Source of the DNA: Coniochaeta sp. PMI_546
Taxonomy: Eukaryota > Ascomycota > Sordariomycetes > Coniochaetales > Coniochaetaceae
Direction of reading: 5' to 3'
Length of the DNA: 64,000 bases
Assembly (NCBI GenBank): GCA_021432605.1
Contig: MU271152.1
Coordinates: 310,001 to 374,000 of the forward strand
Shown here: positions 23,460 through 34,218 of the stretch, one piece after another
Layout: each line of letters begins with the position of its first letter
Numbering within the stretch: position 1 is the stretch's first letter
Notes under the pieces: generated by a model
What the model was told of the DNA's origin: nothing
Seen by the model: only the letters and a program-made list of their open reading frames with translations
The model's database searches: none
Translations under genes and position numbers: made by a program

Positions 23460-24454
23460 GCGACGCCGAGGTAGCTCGTTCATTATCGTGTCGGAATCTA
23501 GCCACACGGTTCTGGGCAAGTCATCCGGTCAAGTGATGATTGAGGGAGCAAGCCTCTTGAAACCAACTTGGGTTAGCATTAGATAAAAGATTGGCGTTTT
23601 CTCAAGTTCCCCCATCATGCCCCGGCGAAAGAAATCTGTCGTTATTACCCAGTTTCCAGGAGGGAAGCCAGAGTTGCCATACATTGTCCATAGTTTCACA
23701 GTTCTTGTATATAGTTGGCGCCAATTGGAGCGGAAACGTCTTGAAAAGCCACGCGCATCGTCATCCAAACCCTGTTCTGAATATCAACAACAAGTATGGT
23801 GGCTAGAGCAATGCAAGCGGGTGTGAAGCTGCTGGTCTAATATCTCAGCCTGCTGTCGACAGACATTCTGATTCCGGTTTGCGATCACGATTCACGACAT
23901 GTGCGTGTTTCTCCCGAAAGGTGGGGAGGGTGGAATCACGGTCATCTTTGAGTTTAGCTGCAACACAAGGTAGTTCCAATTCCCTTTACAGTGGTTCCGA
24001 CGGGTGACAGACGATGAAGGCTCTGCTTTAGCAACTTAACCAAAGCTGTATGTAGTTCTTGGGTAACTGTGCTTTGATACCAAAGTCGATTGGAGGCGAG
24101 CTATAAGATAGGTACCTTATTCCGTGGTATAGAGGCCTGGAGTCTTGTACCCCGCCACAACTCCAAGCATATCCTTATCTTATCTTCAACCAAGCAGCTC
24201 TCCACGTCGTCATCCACGCATTGCGCCGTGCATTGCATAGTTCCATCTGGCATCCAATCTTGGACTTGGGGTGTCGTTTCAGCTTCATTGCATACGCGTA
24301 TGACTGCCGCGTGACAAACGCAAAGCACGCCAGCCAGGGGCGCGAGTGCTGATATTCCTACCCACAGCCTCATTCTCACTGATCGTCCTTTGTCGGCGAG
24401 ACGGCTCATTGTCCGACCCTGTCGCTGTCGCGAAGTTGTCGCTGAACTGGCAGA
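23460..24454. other. Intergenic region
   Basis: 3' region of the GH7 gene and promoter of the VHS-GAT gene. The short frames present have no support. I see no RNA gene or repeat. Confidence 0.5.
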
Positions 24455-26201
24455 ATGTTCTCTCAGGTAAGACGCACATAGCCAGGCATCTTGCGCCTCC
24501 GGTCGCGTATCACACCACAAGGCAACCGTGTACCTTCTGTGACCTTCCCGTCTGCTCTGCCTGGCCCCGCCCCTCTCCTGCCATTGCTCAAACACTAGTC
24601 CTTTGAAGATGGCAAACAGAAGTTCCTCTAATGCTGAATTGCGACACAGAAAAAACCGTACTCGGCGGTGACCGTCGCTATCGACCGTCTGACCAGCGAA
24701 ACCTTCGAAGAAGAGGATCTTAGTGGCATCCCCGATCTGGTAGAAGTCATCAAGCTTCAGGCATCCGGTCCGGCCGAAGCCGCACGGGCTATCCGAAAGA
24801 AGCTCAAGTATGGCAGCGTACATCGCCAAATCCGGGCTCTGGTGCTGCTAGATGGCCTGATTCAAAATGCCGGGCCGCGTTTCCAGCGTACATTTGTGGA
24901 CGAGCCGTTGCTGGAGCGGCTGAGAGTCTGCGGAACGTCTGATCTCTCGGACCCGGACGTCAAGAAGAAGTGCTTGGAGCTGTTCAGGAGTTGGGCGGCG
25001 GAGTACAAGAACACGCCTGGCCTCGAGCGCGTTGCAGCGCTTTACAAGGTACGATCAGGTCCTCTTCTGGAGTATTGGTCTTCTGGCTGACTTGAAGAAG
25101 GAACTCCCACGACGAAAGCAGGTCGTAACCCAAGAGCGATCCAAAGTCCTCAAAGAAACCGAGAATCCCTTCGGCGATGACGATGAAGAACCCAAGTCGC
25201 CCCCGCCAGCCAGCTCCTCATCCGCACATACCTCACAACCTGCCTCGGCCTCACACTCGCGGGCCACGTCCCTGTCAGGCACCCAAATAACAGGCACGGT
25301 CAACTCCTTCAGCTACCTCAGCAAAGACAAAGACAAGAAGAAGAAGGATAAGAAGGGCAGCAAAAACAAGAAGGCCTTCAACCTCGAGCTGGAGAAGGAG
25401 CAGATGAAGGTCACCATCGCCGAGTCATCGATCGCCGCTACAGACCTCATGAATGCGCTGCAGAGCATCAACCGTGAGAGGGAGCGTATCTCGGAGAACG
25501 AGACGGCGGTGAAGAGATTTGAGACGTGTAAGCAGTTGAGGAGGAAGGTTCTGCGTTATGTGAGTGACCCACACCTTGCAATACTTCCCTATGGTTTCCT
25601 ACAATCTTGCTAACGCTACGAAGATCTACCACGTCGAATCAGAACAATGGCTCGGTGGCCTCCTTCACGCAAATGACGAGCTAGTCCAGGCCCTCATGAC
25701 GTTTGAGCAGCTCGACCGCTCTATCGACGCCGACAGCGACTCGGACGACGATCTCGCCGAGCAGGCGCATCTCTACCGATGTAAGTTCCACATCCCGCGC
25801 TCTCCCTTCCTTAGAGGTCATCAACCTCCGCCCTCAACAACATGGTCCTGTGGACCATCAGATATCTGCAAAACGTGACTAACAAACGAAATCAAGTGGC
25901 AACCGAGCGCGCAAAAGGCAAAGACCCCGCCTCCCCAACCAGCTCGTCCCCTCCGCCGGTGTCCGGCATGGCAGGTCTGAGCATCGAGACCGCCGCACCG
26001 CCCAAGCCGCCGCGGCCAGCTGCCCCTCCCCGTCCCTCGGCGCAGAAGCCGACTTCCTTCTCGCCGCCCGCCAGGAGACAGGCTGAACCGTCGGACGATG
26101 AGGACGAGGATGACTACGAGGACGAGGACGAGAATGATCCGTTTGCCGACCGCAACGCCGTGGTGACGCCCAGGGTTGAGCGTGGAGAGCCGCAGTGGTG
26201 A
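24455..26201 (+). CDS. LSB5: VHS and GAT domain protein, LSB5-like endocytosis adaptor
   Basis: Five exons (24455-24466, 24650-25048, 25101-25559, 25624-25780, 25897-26201) give about 443 residues. Exon 1 encodes only MFSQ. It is joined over a 183-base intron to KKPYSAVTVAIDRLTS. The exon 3 start may be three bases earlier (tandem AAG acceptor at 25097/25100). Residues 5-140 form a VHS/ENTH-like superhelix (AIRKKLKYGSVHRQIRALVL). A Lys-rich stretch and then a GAT domain follow (TIAESSIAATDLMNALQSIN; LLHANDELVQALMTFEQLD). An NPF motif (ENPFGDDD), Pro-rich runs (PPKPPRPAAPPRP) and a DPF motif in an acidic tail (ENDPFADRN) suggest binding to EH and SH3 proteins. Yeast Lsb5 links endosomal sorting and actin assembly through Las17; that role is inferred. 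Confidence 0.87.
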
Positions 26202-26760
26202 AGTACGTTTTCTGCATTCAGGGTTGGTTCAGGATTCAGATAGGTCGGGAAATCTAGGTGTCGCGTGGCATAAGGAAGTGAGGATTCCAATGATATGGCC
26301 GGTTATGGTTGGTTGGTTACAGCTTGGAGAGTACCTGCATGCAGATGGCAAGTGAGCTTTCTACCCTATACCACCAGAGAGAATGGCTCGTTCCCGCACA
26401 GGTCTAGAATGGTAGGCACTGAAGTCACGAAAGTTGAGAGCACATCAGTACCTTATTCGCCGATAAAAACTGTTCACTTGCTGTACTGCTCCTAGCGTCA
26501 AGCTCTCTAAATGCGTACCCCTTTTTTATCACGACCAACGCCGCCCCCTAAAAAAAAGACTACTCGTTTGAAAACGAAAGCATCCTGACGATTGAACAGC
26601 ATAATCGTCTATAGCAATCCTTGAAAACCCCTTCCATGCGCTGATACGTCAACCATGCACGCTGCATACACCCTCCCAGAGGCCTTTCCATCAACAGCAG
26701 GAATCCGGCCCACGCAAAGTTTCCCCCCCATCCCGAGCACAAGTGGAAGCGCACCTGCCC
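26202..26760. other. Intergenic region between convergent genes
   Basis: Shared 3' region of the LSB5-like and REI1 genes. It contains homopolymer A and T runs near 26,520-26,560 and no supported gene. Confidence 0.5.
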
Positions 26761-28467
26761 TCACAAGATGCTGTAATGGTAGTACTTCTGGTGATTCGCC
26801 TGCTTGTTGACAGACCACTGATTCCGGCGGTTGGAGAAGTTCTCCAGCTTCCGCGCCCGGCCCTCGGCCTTGCGGACCGCCCTCTTCTTGTCGTCCGACA
26901 CGCCGGCCAGGCCGGCCTCGCCGCGGGCAATGAGCGCCCTGCCGTGCCTTCCGTCGCGGGTGTCGACGTGCTGGATCTGCCGGTCGTCGACGTCCATGTC
27001 GTCCTCGCGCTCGGCGGCCTCGATGGCGAGGCGCTCGGCGCGCTCCTCGGGACTCGGGTGGCTGTGCAGGTTCTGGCGGAAGTACTTGTTGAACGAGCGG
27101 TGGCCGACGCTCTTGCCGTTGGGGAGGTGCATCTCGTACTCGTCGTAGAAGACGGCGTGGGCGTGCTTGTGCGCGTGTGAGTGCCAGCCGTCACGCTGAT
27201 GGTGGCTGCGGGGGTCGGTCTGGGTGTGGTGGGGGTGCTTGTCCAGACGCTCGTACTGGTGATAGTGTTGCTCTGCGGGGACGGCGTGCAAGTCCTCCGA
27301 GTCAAGAGACGAGGCCGAGCTGTCCGTCTCCCAGCCATCTTCCTCGCCGTTCTTGAGCTCCTCTCCGTGCTCGCCGGTCGTCCGGCTGGGCCGCTTGGCG
27401 CCGAGCTTGGCACCGCCGGCATGGGCACCCTCGCTCGTCGTCATTGACTCATCATCCTCCGAATCCTCCTCATCGGAATACGTACTGCGGAAGTCGTAGA
27501 ACTCGCCGATCTCTAGTTGCTCGCTCTCGGTCGAGTAAGGGATTTTGCAGTGGCCAATATCTCGCATGTGAGTCTGCACGGCGAACTTGTCGGCCTTGAC
27601 TTTACCGCAGTACAAGCACTCATGCAGCTCAAAGACCTGCTGTTGTAGCTTCGAGAGCAGACCATCTAGATCGACCAAGTATTGCTTCTCAGGAATGAAC
27701 ATTCCATGAATCTTCTCCATGTGGTGGGCATTCAAGGCGGGGTTTGGCGAGTCGTAGTTGCAGAATAGGCATGTCTTCAACGAAGTAGGAGTTGGCTCCT
27801 TAGTCGAGGGAGTTGGAGTGATGGATGATGGGGTGACAGAAGCCGATGAGAGTGAGACTGGGTGGTCCTCTTTCCTATGCTCAGAAGCTGAAAGGCGAGG
27901 ATTTGACGGTCGGCGAACGGGAGACATGTTGTTGTTTAGGCCGGTCTTCTTCAGTCCTTCAATGACCTCGCTGAACTCCTCCTCTGCATCAGAATCCACC
28001 TCGGTCTTGTCGTCGTTCACAGGGTCGCCAAGCGAGAAAGTGGACGTAACCATGGAGCTGGCATCGTCCAAGGGACCACCGGGTTTAGACAGTAGTGCCA
28101 ACTCTTTGGCCTTGTGTTTCGAACTACCAATGTGGTTTCGATACGAGTTCTCGCTGAAGTACGTCTTCTGGCACACGCTACATAAGCGCTCGAAAGCAGC
28201 CTTGTCTGCCTCCGCAGAAGTAGTTGCTCGGGCTTGCAGTACCTTCTCGGTGAAGACTTCGGATGAGATAGGCGGTAAGGAGGCGACACGACGCTTCAGG
28301 TTGTACCGACTGTGAAACAGGATGTCAGCTTGCTGCCGCTCCGAGTCCGAGGGACTGGGCGAGACTTACTGCCAATCGCTCCGCATGTGGCCTTTTTGCA
28401 GATCACTATTGCGAAAGGCGACCTGGCAAGTGTTGCAGGTGTAGGGGTGCGAAGTGGTGGAATCCAT
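26761..28467 (-). CDS. REI1: Cytoplasmic 60S ribosome biogenesis factor REI1 (C2H2 zinc fingers)
   Basis: Two exons (28467-28370, 28309-26761) encode about 548 residues. The 60-base intron (donor GTAAGT, acceptor TTTCACAG) interrupts the first zinc finger just after its final Trp, and splicing restores the final His. Four C2H2 fingers are visible: CNTCQVAFRNSDLQKGHMRS, CSVCQKTYFSENSYRNH, CLFCNYDSPNPALNAHHMEK and CLYCGKVKADKFAVQTHMRD. The segment IGHCKIPYSTESEQLEIGEF is typical of REI1 and its homologue ZNF622. An acidic linker and a basic C-terminal tail follow. REI1 helps release and recycle export factor Arx1 from pre-60S particles in the cytoplasm and probes the polypeptide exit tunnel with its C-terminus. 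Role is from the family. Confidence 0.93.
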
Positions 28468-29768
28468 CTTGAACCGCTTACCCACACAAAGGCGGTTTTA
28501 CTGTTGAAGACTGCGATGATGGAGAATGAATGTGGCAGTAAGACAGAGATGCCTGGCGGGAAACAGACGGGTGAATCTGGTCTAAGGAAGCAGAATACGG
28601 AAAAGTGAAAGGCCGGATTGAAGTCCAGCCAAGACCGAAAGTTATATGTGAAGAGTCCGGTTGCCACCCATTAATAATAGACAGTCTTCGGATCTGAGAG
28701 ATGTCTCGGGGGAACAGTGGCTGGTAATAAAAGAAGGCCGAGCAGCGGATAGTCCGGGAATAGGATGAGGGACAAGAGTCGGGGGGAGTTTTTTATAGCA
28801 CCAAAGCAGTGGAAGAGTGAAGATGACGAGGTCGCGTGCTGTTCACGATATACTGTGGTAGACAGTATGACCAGGGCTTGAAGTCGGTGTCACAGATTTG
28901 GGATTTGTCCCTGTGCCCTGTGGCCCTGTGGGTAAATGTTGAAAAAAGCAGTGGCGCTTCTTCAAGTGCCAAGTTGCCAAGTGGGAGAAAGTTGCCCGCA
29001 CTTTTCTTTGGTGGGGGTTTCTTTCAGGGACTTCGACGTCACTGCCCAATCATTCCCGGCATTCATCCCCTCTCAATCCGGTACCTCTGTTGCTCTGCAG
29101 TCGAACATGTGTGGCTTGGCGCTAAGGAAGAGCAATGGGGTCCGGCTTACATAAGGTACATTACCTAACCTCAGGTAGGCCTGCCTCTCGTGTAGGTACA
29201 CTGTAGGAACCGTCCCGGAGCACGCGGACAGCAGGCAGAGTAAAATGTAGTGTATGTGGCTCACGAGGCGGCTTCCTCCGCAAAAGCAGCATGTGGCGTT
29301 CCACCACCTTCATCAGTCCAGCTGTCCAGTCACTGTCGTTTCGAATGCGGCTCACAGTAAAGTGTGATTCACATTTTAGCGTGCCAAGATCCATCTCCGA
29401 TCATCCCTGCCATCAGCGCGCATCATCCGGCCTGGGGGACATGTCCAGGGCTGATGAACCCGGGCCTCGCGATTGAACCTTTTCGGTCTTTACGAGGTGC
29501 CAAGTGTACCATCACACTCGGGCAACTTCACGCCTAACGAACCTCCTTTAAACCTCAACTTTGACATCAACCTCATCGCTTCAACGGGTTCCTTCCAGTC
29601 CTTTTCCTTAAGTTATCTTTAGAGGCTGCTTTACTCTATAACCCTACGCGCCGTTATTTGCTAGCCCGATCTTGAAATACTGAGCCTCACACACACACGC
29701 TCTCTCTCTCTCGTCCCGTCTCAATAACTAGCGAGCTCGGAGCTCCAGCTGCGCCCTCTCCTCATGTC
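28468..29768. other. Divergent intergenic region and HECT ligase 5' leader
   Basis: No gene is supported. The part next to 29,769 is a long pyrimidine-rich leader. ACCTAACCT and AGGTAGG short repeats lie near 29,160-29,180. The minus-strand part up to 28,700 is the REI1 promoter. Confidence 0.5.
29688..29713. repeat. Compound CA/CT microsatellite in the HECT ligase leader
   Basis: A run of CA dinucleotides (about 29689-29699) is followed by CT dinucleotides (29701-29712), about 55 bases before the HECT start codon. Confidence 0.85.
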
Positions 29769-29772
29769 ATGA
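29764..29772 (+). promoter_or_regulatory. Two-codon upstream ORF overlapping the HECT ligase start
   Basis: ATGTCATGA: an upstream ATG, one Ser codon and a TGA stop that overlaps the main ATG at 29769 by two bases. Such start-stop overlaps can reduce or couple translation. Whether the mRNA includes it depends on the transcription start, which I cannot see. Confidence 0.5.
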
Positions 29773-32700
29773 CTCGAGATGCTCCTCGCCCCGTTAGCGG
29801 CGGCACCGGCCATAGCAGTCAAGAGATGGATCTCTTGGCCGGTCTTTGGGAAGAGGCACCTTTCGCCCGGCTACCGATAGATGCGCCGCCCGAGCTCAGG
29901 GAACTGGTCGAGGACATCGACAACCCTAAGAAAGTCTACTCTATACATCGAGCAAGCCGCCGCCACAACTTCCAGCAGCTCGTGCAGAAATACATAGTTC
30001 AACTACGCGAAGGATGCGGCGCCGACTTCTGCACGACATCAACCTGCTTCACCTGTCGCAAGCGAATCGTCGGTAAAGCTCCTATCCGTCGATACAACCC
30101 AACAAGTGCCCGAACGCTCGCCATCTACCTTGCCAGTCAGGATAACCCTGAGAACGGTCTCTGCCCGACCTTAAAGCCGCCTAAGGGGCCACCAGCTGCC
30201 CTGCGCTCTCTCCTTATCGTCCCCTCCCCTAAGAACCAAGTGCGTGACGACCGGAGTCTTCGCACCTACAAAAACGAGAATGGCGAAGACACGAGACGAC
30301 AACATAAGGTGAGAGCTGGCGATGGGTCGCCCGCCTCCCAGTCTCGAGATGCAGCCGATAGCGAACCGCCGAGCCCTGCTAGGCCGGATACTCTGAAGGC
30401 AGGGTCACGTCGGAATGAGGAAGGCGCATCTGCGAGCACGGGGAAAATTCTGGTTAGGGAGCTGCCTGTCCAGAAGGATTACCGTTCGTTTGCTGCGAAC
30501 ATGTTCGAGACAGTAGCCTTCAAAATGCTCGAATGGCTGACACCAAGTGGAGTGGAAGAAATGGTACGTCAGGCCGAGCCGGCTGGTCCTTACGGAGCTA
30601 TCGACAATCAAGAAGGTCCAACAGAGCGTGAGCAGGACAGTAGCGGACAAGCATTACCGTCGGCGGGGAGGGAAGGGTCGAAAGATGTGTCGGAGGAGCC
30701 CAGGGCGCCCGACAAGAAGGCACACTCGCAAGATCATCGGGCTTCTGTCAGTGATCGATCGACACTCGACTTAGACACGGATTACTCAGTTACCAAGAGA
30801 CCCTCGTCAAGAGGGCCCTTATCGAATGAATTGTCGAGGAAAGGCCCAACGCCAAATGGTGTGGTTGAACCGGCAGGAGATCAGGATGCCGACCATGGAG
30901 GGGAGCCGCCATCTACTGTGCGGCCAGTGCCTTCGCGCCGAAACTCCAAAGCTACGGTGCGGACCTCATCTGCGCCGGTGCCCAAGAGACAACTTTCTAT
31001 CGATACATATCCCCAAGACGGGATACCTGAAGATCCGCTGTCACACTCAATAAGGTCGCCATTGATGGGCTCACATACTGAACAGAACTCGCGGTCCGTG
31101 AAGCCTGGCAACGGAACTATTCCGCGTCCTATTTCGCAGCTGACGACTGCTGGTTACTTTGACGATGTTTCGCTGGAGAAGATGCCAAGTCCCAAAGCAG
31201 GGGAAGTCAGGTCCAAAATCGGCCGTAGCCAGATGGATGGGACGAGAAGTAGTGGGTCAAGTAGCCCAAAGGAGGCTGTGGCCGGTTCCAAGGTACTATC
31301 TGATGCTTCATCCGACAAGTCGCAACAGACGATCGAAGTCGAGAATGATTCGTCACTGGAGAGTCTCTACCCGCAGACCTTATCACGTCTGAACGCCGAC
31401 GTTGTGGACTTCATATGCGATGTCCTTCAAGACTATGGTGTAGCTGAGAAGCATATGCTTCATCCCAAGACTGTGTCGTCCTTCCACATCCGGCAGCGGG
31501 GCCAACCTAAAGCGTTAAGACGGCTGAGACTGCGTTCTCGGCCCGACAGCAGACCCAACCTCCGCCGAGAGTGGACATTGTTCGCCGAGCAGACCATATT
31601 CTTCGTACTTAGCGACTGTCAACGTGCCATTCGGTCTTTCACCGTGAAAGGCTCGCTTTACGACTCTCAGACATTGTGGTATTGCATGCTAAGGTTGACC
31701 CGTGTGGCACCAACGCTCGTCTTCCACAGCTTATGGCTCGCCGCTGGTAGCCTTTTTGCTCCCTCGAACTCGGTGCACTCCCTGCAGTCTCCAACGGCGA
31801 AGCTGTTCCCTAGGCACTCGAACTCATTGTCGAATGAGCAGGCGGGGTGTCTGTTGTCGATATGTCTGCATTGCTTGGTGGCTGCAGCGCCCCTGCTCTC
31901 AAATTCGAACCAGTTGTACGATATGTCCCGGATCCGATCTCACGGGTTAAGCCTCGCCGGTAGTGGTGCCATAGCACGGCAGCCGGCAGAGGTATGCTTG
32001 CAGTACGACGATGCATTCTCCAATGACCTTGCCCTGCGGCTGGCGAGAAGGTTGTTTTCGGCCATTACGACCAGGCGTTCTTTCGACGACTTGAATCAAG
32101 CCAACCTCGGTCCAGGCGATAGCACGGAGCCCGACATCCTGGATCCTCTCTTCTCGCAGCTCGACTTCCTTAACATGGATGCGGCTTACATATTCAATTT
32201 CTCAGTCAACGATCGTGCTCTCCACGAGACCCGTGTTCCTACGCTGTTGTTGGACTGGGCGCGCGCGGTCATGCTTCACGACTGGGACGGGAATCCAGAG
32301 GTTCCCGGTGATGGGCCATTCGGTGGTGCGCTCGCTCTGATTGAGGCCATGTTCAAGAAGCGCCAGACACTCCTCCTGGGAGATACACAATTCCGGTCAG
32401 AATATTTCGCCGAGAGGCTTGATGCTGTGGATATGCCGGTCTCCTGGATTTCTCACGTGTCGACCAAGCAAAAGGTGCATCTGTTGGACTTTCCGTACAT
32501 ATTCAGCCCTTCCACGCTGGTGTCATACTTTCGATCCATAAACTTCTCGAGGATGAGCCGAGCCTATGAGGAAGCCAGCTCGCTTAATGGCCGGATACAG
32601 ACCATTATGATGCAAGGAAATCTGAAAATGCAGCCGCGCCACAAGAGGGTTCTGCAGGACATGCTCACCACTGCATCTTCGAAGTATTTAGTGCTGTCAA

Positions 32701-33845
32701 TCGATCGTGATAGTGTCATCAAGGACTCGTTCGACCAGCTGTGGCGGCGAGAAGAGAGGGAGCTGCTGCGACCACTGAAGGTCCATCTTGGTGAAGGACA
32801 GGGCGAAGAGGGATTTGATTCTGGTGGCGTTCAGCAAGAATTCTTTAGACTTGCTTTTGCGGAAGCACTCGACCCAGCTTATGGGGCGTTCACAGTTGAC
32901 GACAGAACTCGCATGACCTGGTTTCGCCCCGGCTCACCTGAAGAACTATGGAAGTTCGAGCTCATCGGCCTTCTGGTATCTCTAGCAGTGTACAACGGGC
33001 TCACGCTACCCGTCACTTTCCCAAAGGCTCTATACCGGAAACTCATCGGCGAGCCCGTCACAGAGCTGCATCATATCGCGGACGGCTGGCCAGATCTGGC
33101 GAGTGGCTTGACCCAGCTCTTAGAATGGGACGAAAAGGATGGCCTCGTTGAAGACGTCTTCGCACGTACCTACGAGTTCTCCGTCGAGGCTTTCGGCCAG
33201 CCGATCACGCGGGAGATGAAGTCTCACAAGTCTGAGGACCAGCCTTGGCCTCAGTTTTCGAAGAATGACGAGGCAGGTTCGTCCTCCCCGCCGGCACATA
33301 AATCTAACCCAGACGACGCGCCGCTCGTCACCAGCGCAAACCGAAACGCGTACGTGTACGATTATATCCGCTACCTGACAGACGTCTCCGTGCGGCCACA
33401 ATACGAAGCCTTCGCACGCGGCTTCCGGACCTGCTTCCACCCCAAGTCTCTCACCCTCCTCAACGCCAATATCCTACAGTCACTAGTGGAGGGCGTGCAG
33501 GAGATCGACGTCTCGGAACTTAGGCGGTACGCGCGCTACGTCGGCTGGGATGCCGGGCACCGCTCCGTCAAGGACTTCTGGTCCATCGTCAAGCGGTACG
33601 ACGACAGGATGAAGCGGAAACTGCTCGAGTTCGTGACCGCGAGCGACCGGCTGCCCGTAGGCGGCGTCAAGAATCTGAACTTTGTCATCCAGAAGAACGG
33701 TATTGAGACCGAAGAGGGCGGGCACCTGCCCACCGCTTATACTTGTTATGGCACGCTGTTGTTGCCCGAGTACAAGGATAAAGAGGCGCTGAGGGAGAGG
33801 CTTGCTATGGCGTTAGAAAATGCACAGGGATTCGGCTTTGCTTGA
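29769..33845 (+). CDS. HECT-type E3 ubiquitin ligase with AZUL zinc finger (UBE3A/HUL4-like)
   Basis: A single 4.1 kb exon of 1358 residues. Residues about 55-135 match the AZUL zinc finger of UBE3A-type ligases (GCGADFCTTSTCFTC, then ASQDNPENGLCPTLKPP). A long Ser/Glu-rich disordered region (about 180-540) precedes a helical middle. The HECT domain fills roughly residues 1000-1358: LHLGEGQGEEGFDSGGVQQE, FELIGLLVSLAVYNGLTLPV, and the catalytic loop HLPTAYTCYGTLLLPEY with Cys1326 forming the ubiquitin thioester. The chain ends with the aromatic GFGFA, as expected for HECT enzymes, which use a residue near the C-terminus for transfer. Substrates are unknown. The closest yeast relative by layout is Hul4, but the AZUL finger is a feature of UBE3A relatives. 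Confidence 0.94.
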   Translation: MTRDAPRPVSGGTGHSSQEMDLLAGLWEEAPFARLPIDAPPELRELVEDIDNPKKVYSIHRASRRHNFQQLVQKYIVQLREGCGADFCTTSTCFTCRKRIVGKAPIRRYNPTSARTLAIYLASQDNPENGLCPTLKPPKGPPAALRSLLIVPSPKNQVRDDRSLRTYKNENGEDTRRQHKVRAGDGSPASQSRDAADSEPPSPARPDTLKAGSRRNEEGASASTGKILVRELPVQKDYRSFAANMFETVAFKMLEWLTPSGVEEMVRQAEPAGPYGAIDNQEGPTEREQDSSGQALPSAGREGSKDVSEEPRAPDKKAHSQDHRASVSDRSTLDLDTDYSVTKRPSSRGPLSNELSRKGPTPNGVVEPAGDQDADHGGEPPSTVRPVPSRRNSKATVRTSSAPVPKRQLSIDTYPQDGIPEDPLSHSIRSPLMGSHTEQNSRSVKPGNGTIPRPISQLTTAGYFDDVSLEKMPSPKAGEVRSKIGRSQMDGTRSSGSSSPKEAVAGSKVLSDASSDKSQQTIEVENDSSLESLYPQTLSRLNADVVDFICDVLQDYGVAEKHMLHPKTVSSFHIRQRGQPKALRRLRLRSRPDSRPNLRREWTLFAEQTIFFVLSDCQRAIRSFTVKGSLYDSQTLWYCMLRLTRVAPTLVFHSLWLAAGSLFAPSNSVHSLQSPTAKLFPRHSNSLSNEQAGCLLSICLHCLVAAAPLLSNSNQLYDMSRIRSHGLSLAGSGAIARQPAEVCLQYDDAFSNDLALRLARRLFSAITTRRSFDDLNQANLGPGDSTEPDILDPLFSQLDFLNMDAAYIFNFSVNDRALHETRVPTLLLDWARAVMLHDWDGNPEVPGDGPFGGALALIEAMFKKRQTLLLGDTQFRSEYFAERLDAVDMPVSWISHVSTKQKVHLLDFPYIFSPSTLVSYFRSINFSRMSRAYEEASSLNGRIQTIMMQGNLKMQPRHKRVLQDMLTTASSKYLVLSIDRDSVIKDSFDQLWRREERELLRPLKVHLGEGQGEEGFDSGGVQQEFFRLAFAEALDPAYGAFTVDDRTRMTWFRPGSPEELWKFELIGLLVSLAVYNGLTLPVTFPKALYRKLIGEPVTELHHIADGWPDLASGLTQLLEWDEKDGLVEDVFARTYEFSVEAFGQPITREMKSHKSEDQPWPQFSKNDEAGSSSPPAHKSNPDDAPLVTSANRNAYVYDYIRYLTDVSVRPQYEAFARGFRTCFHPKSLTLLNANILQSLVEGVQEIDVSELRRYARYVGWDAGHRSVKDFWSIVKRYDDRMKRKLLEFVTASDRLPVGGVKNLNFVIQKNGIETEEGGHLPTAYTCYGTLLLPEYKDKEALRERLAMALENAQGFGFA

Positions 33846-34218
33846 GGATGGATATATTCGATGCTGCTTGCGGATACCTGTTGGCGGGGATGGCGTTGTG
33901 TCTACTTTGGACGGGGTCATACATAGTCCAGCAATGGGGGTTCTGAGACTGCGTTCTCATTGGTATTGGAGGTATTGGAGTGTGTATCAAACAGCGGCCC
34001 TCAGCGGGATATGTTTGTCATTTTTTACTGGAGTCGTACAGCGTTCGCATATCATGCAATCAAAACTACATTGCAATACATCTCGTCTGGCTAGGTATGG
34101 ATTGTGTGTCTTGCGTTGTACAAGTCTATGTCAAGTCCCCTTAACCATACATCGAAGGCTTTTCCCGTCCTCTTGAATGGGCGCCCTGAACACCAACCGT
34201 TGTGACGGCAAATGGTAT
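33846..34218. other. Intergenic region between convergent genes
   Basis: Shared 3' region of the HECT ligase and CCT5 genes. Nothing else is seen. Confidence 0.5.

Noticed and set aside
26691-27428. 245-codon minus-strand frame overlapping REI1
   Set aside because: It is a shifted-frame shadow of the REI1 exon, Thr/Arg/Ser-rich with no family features.
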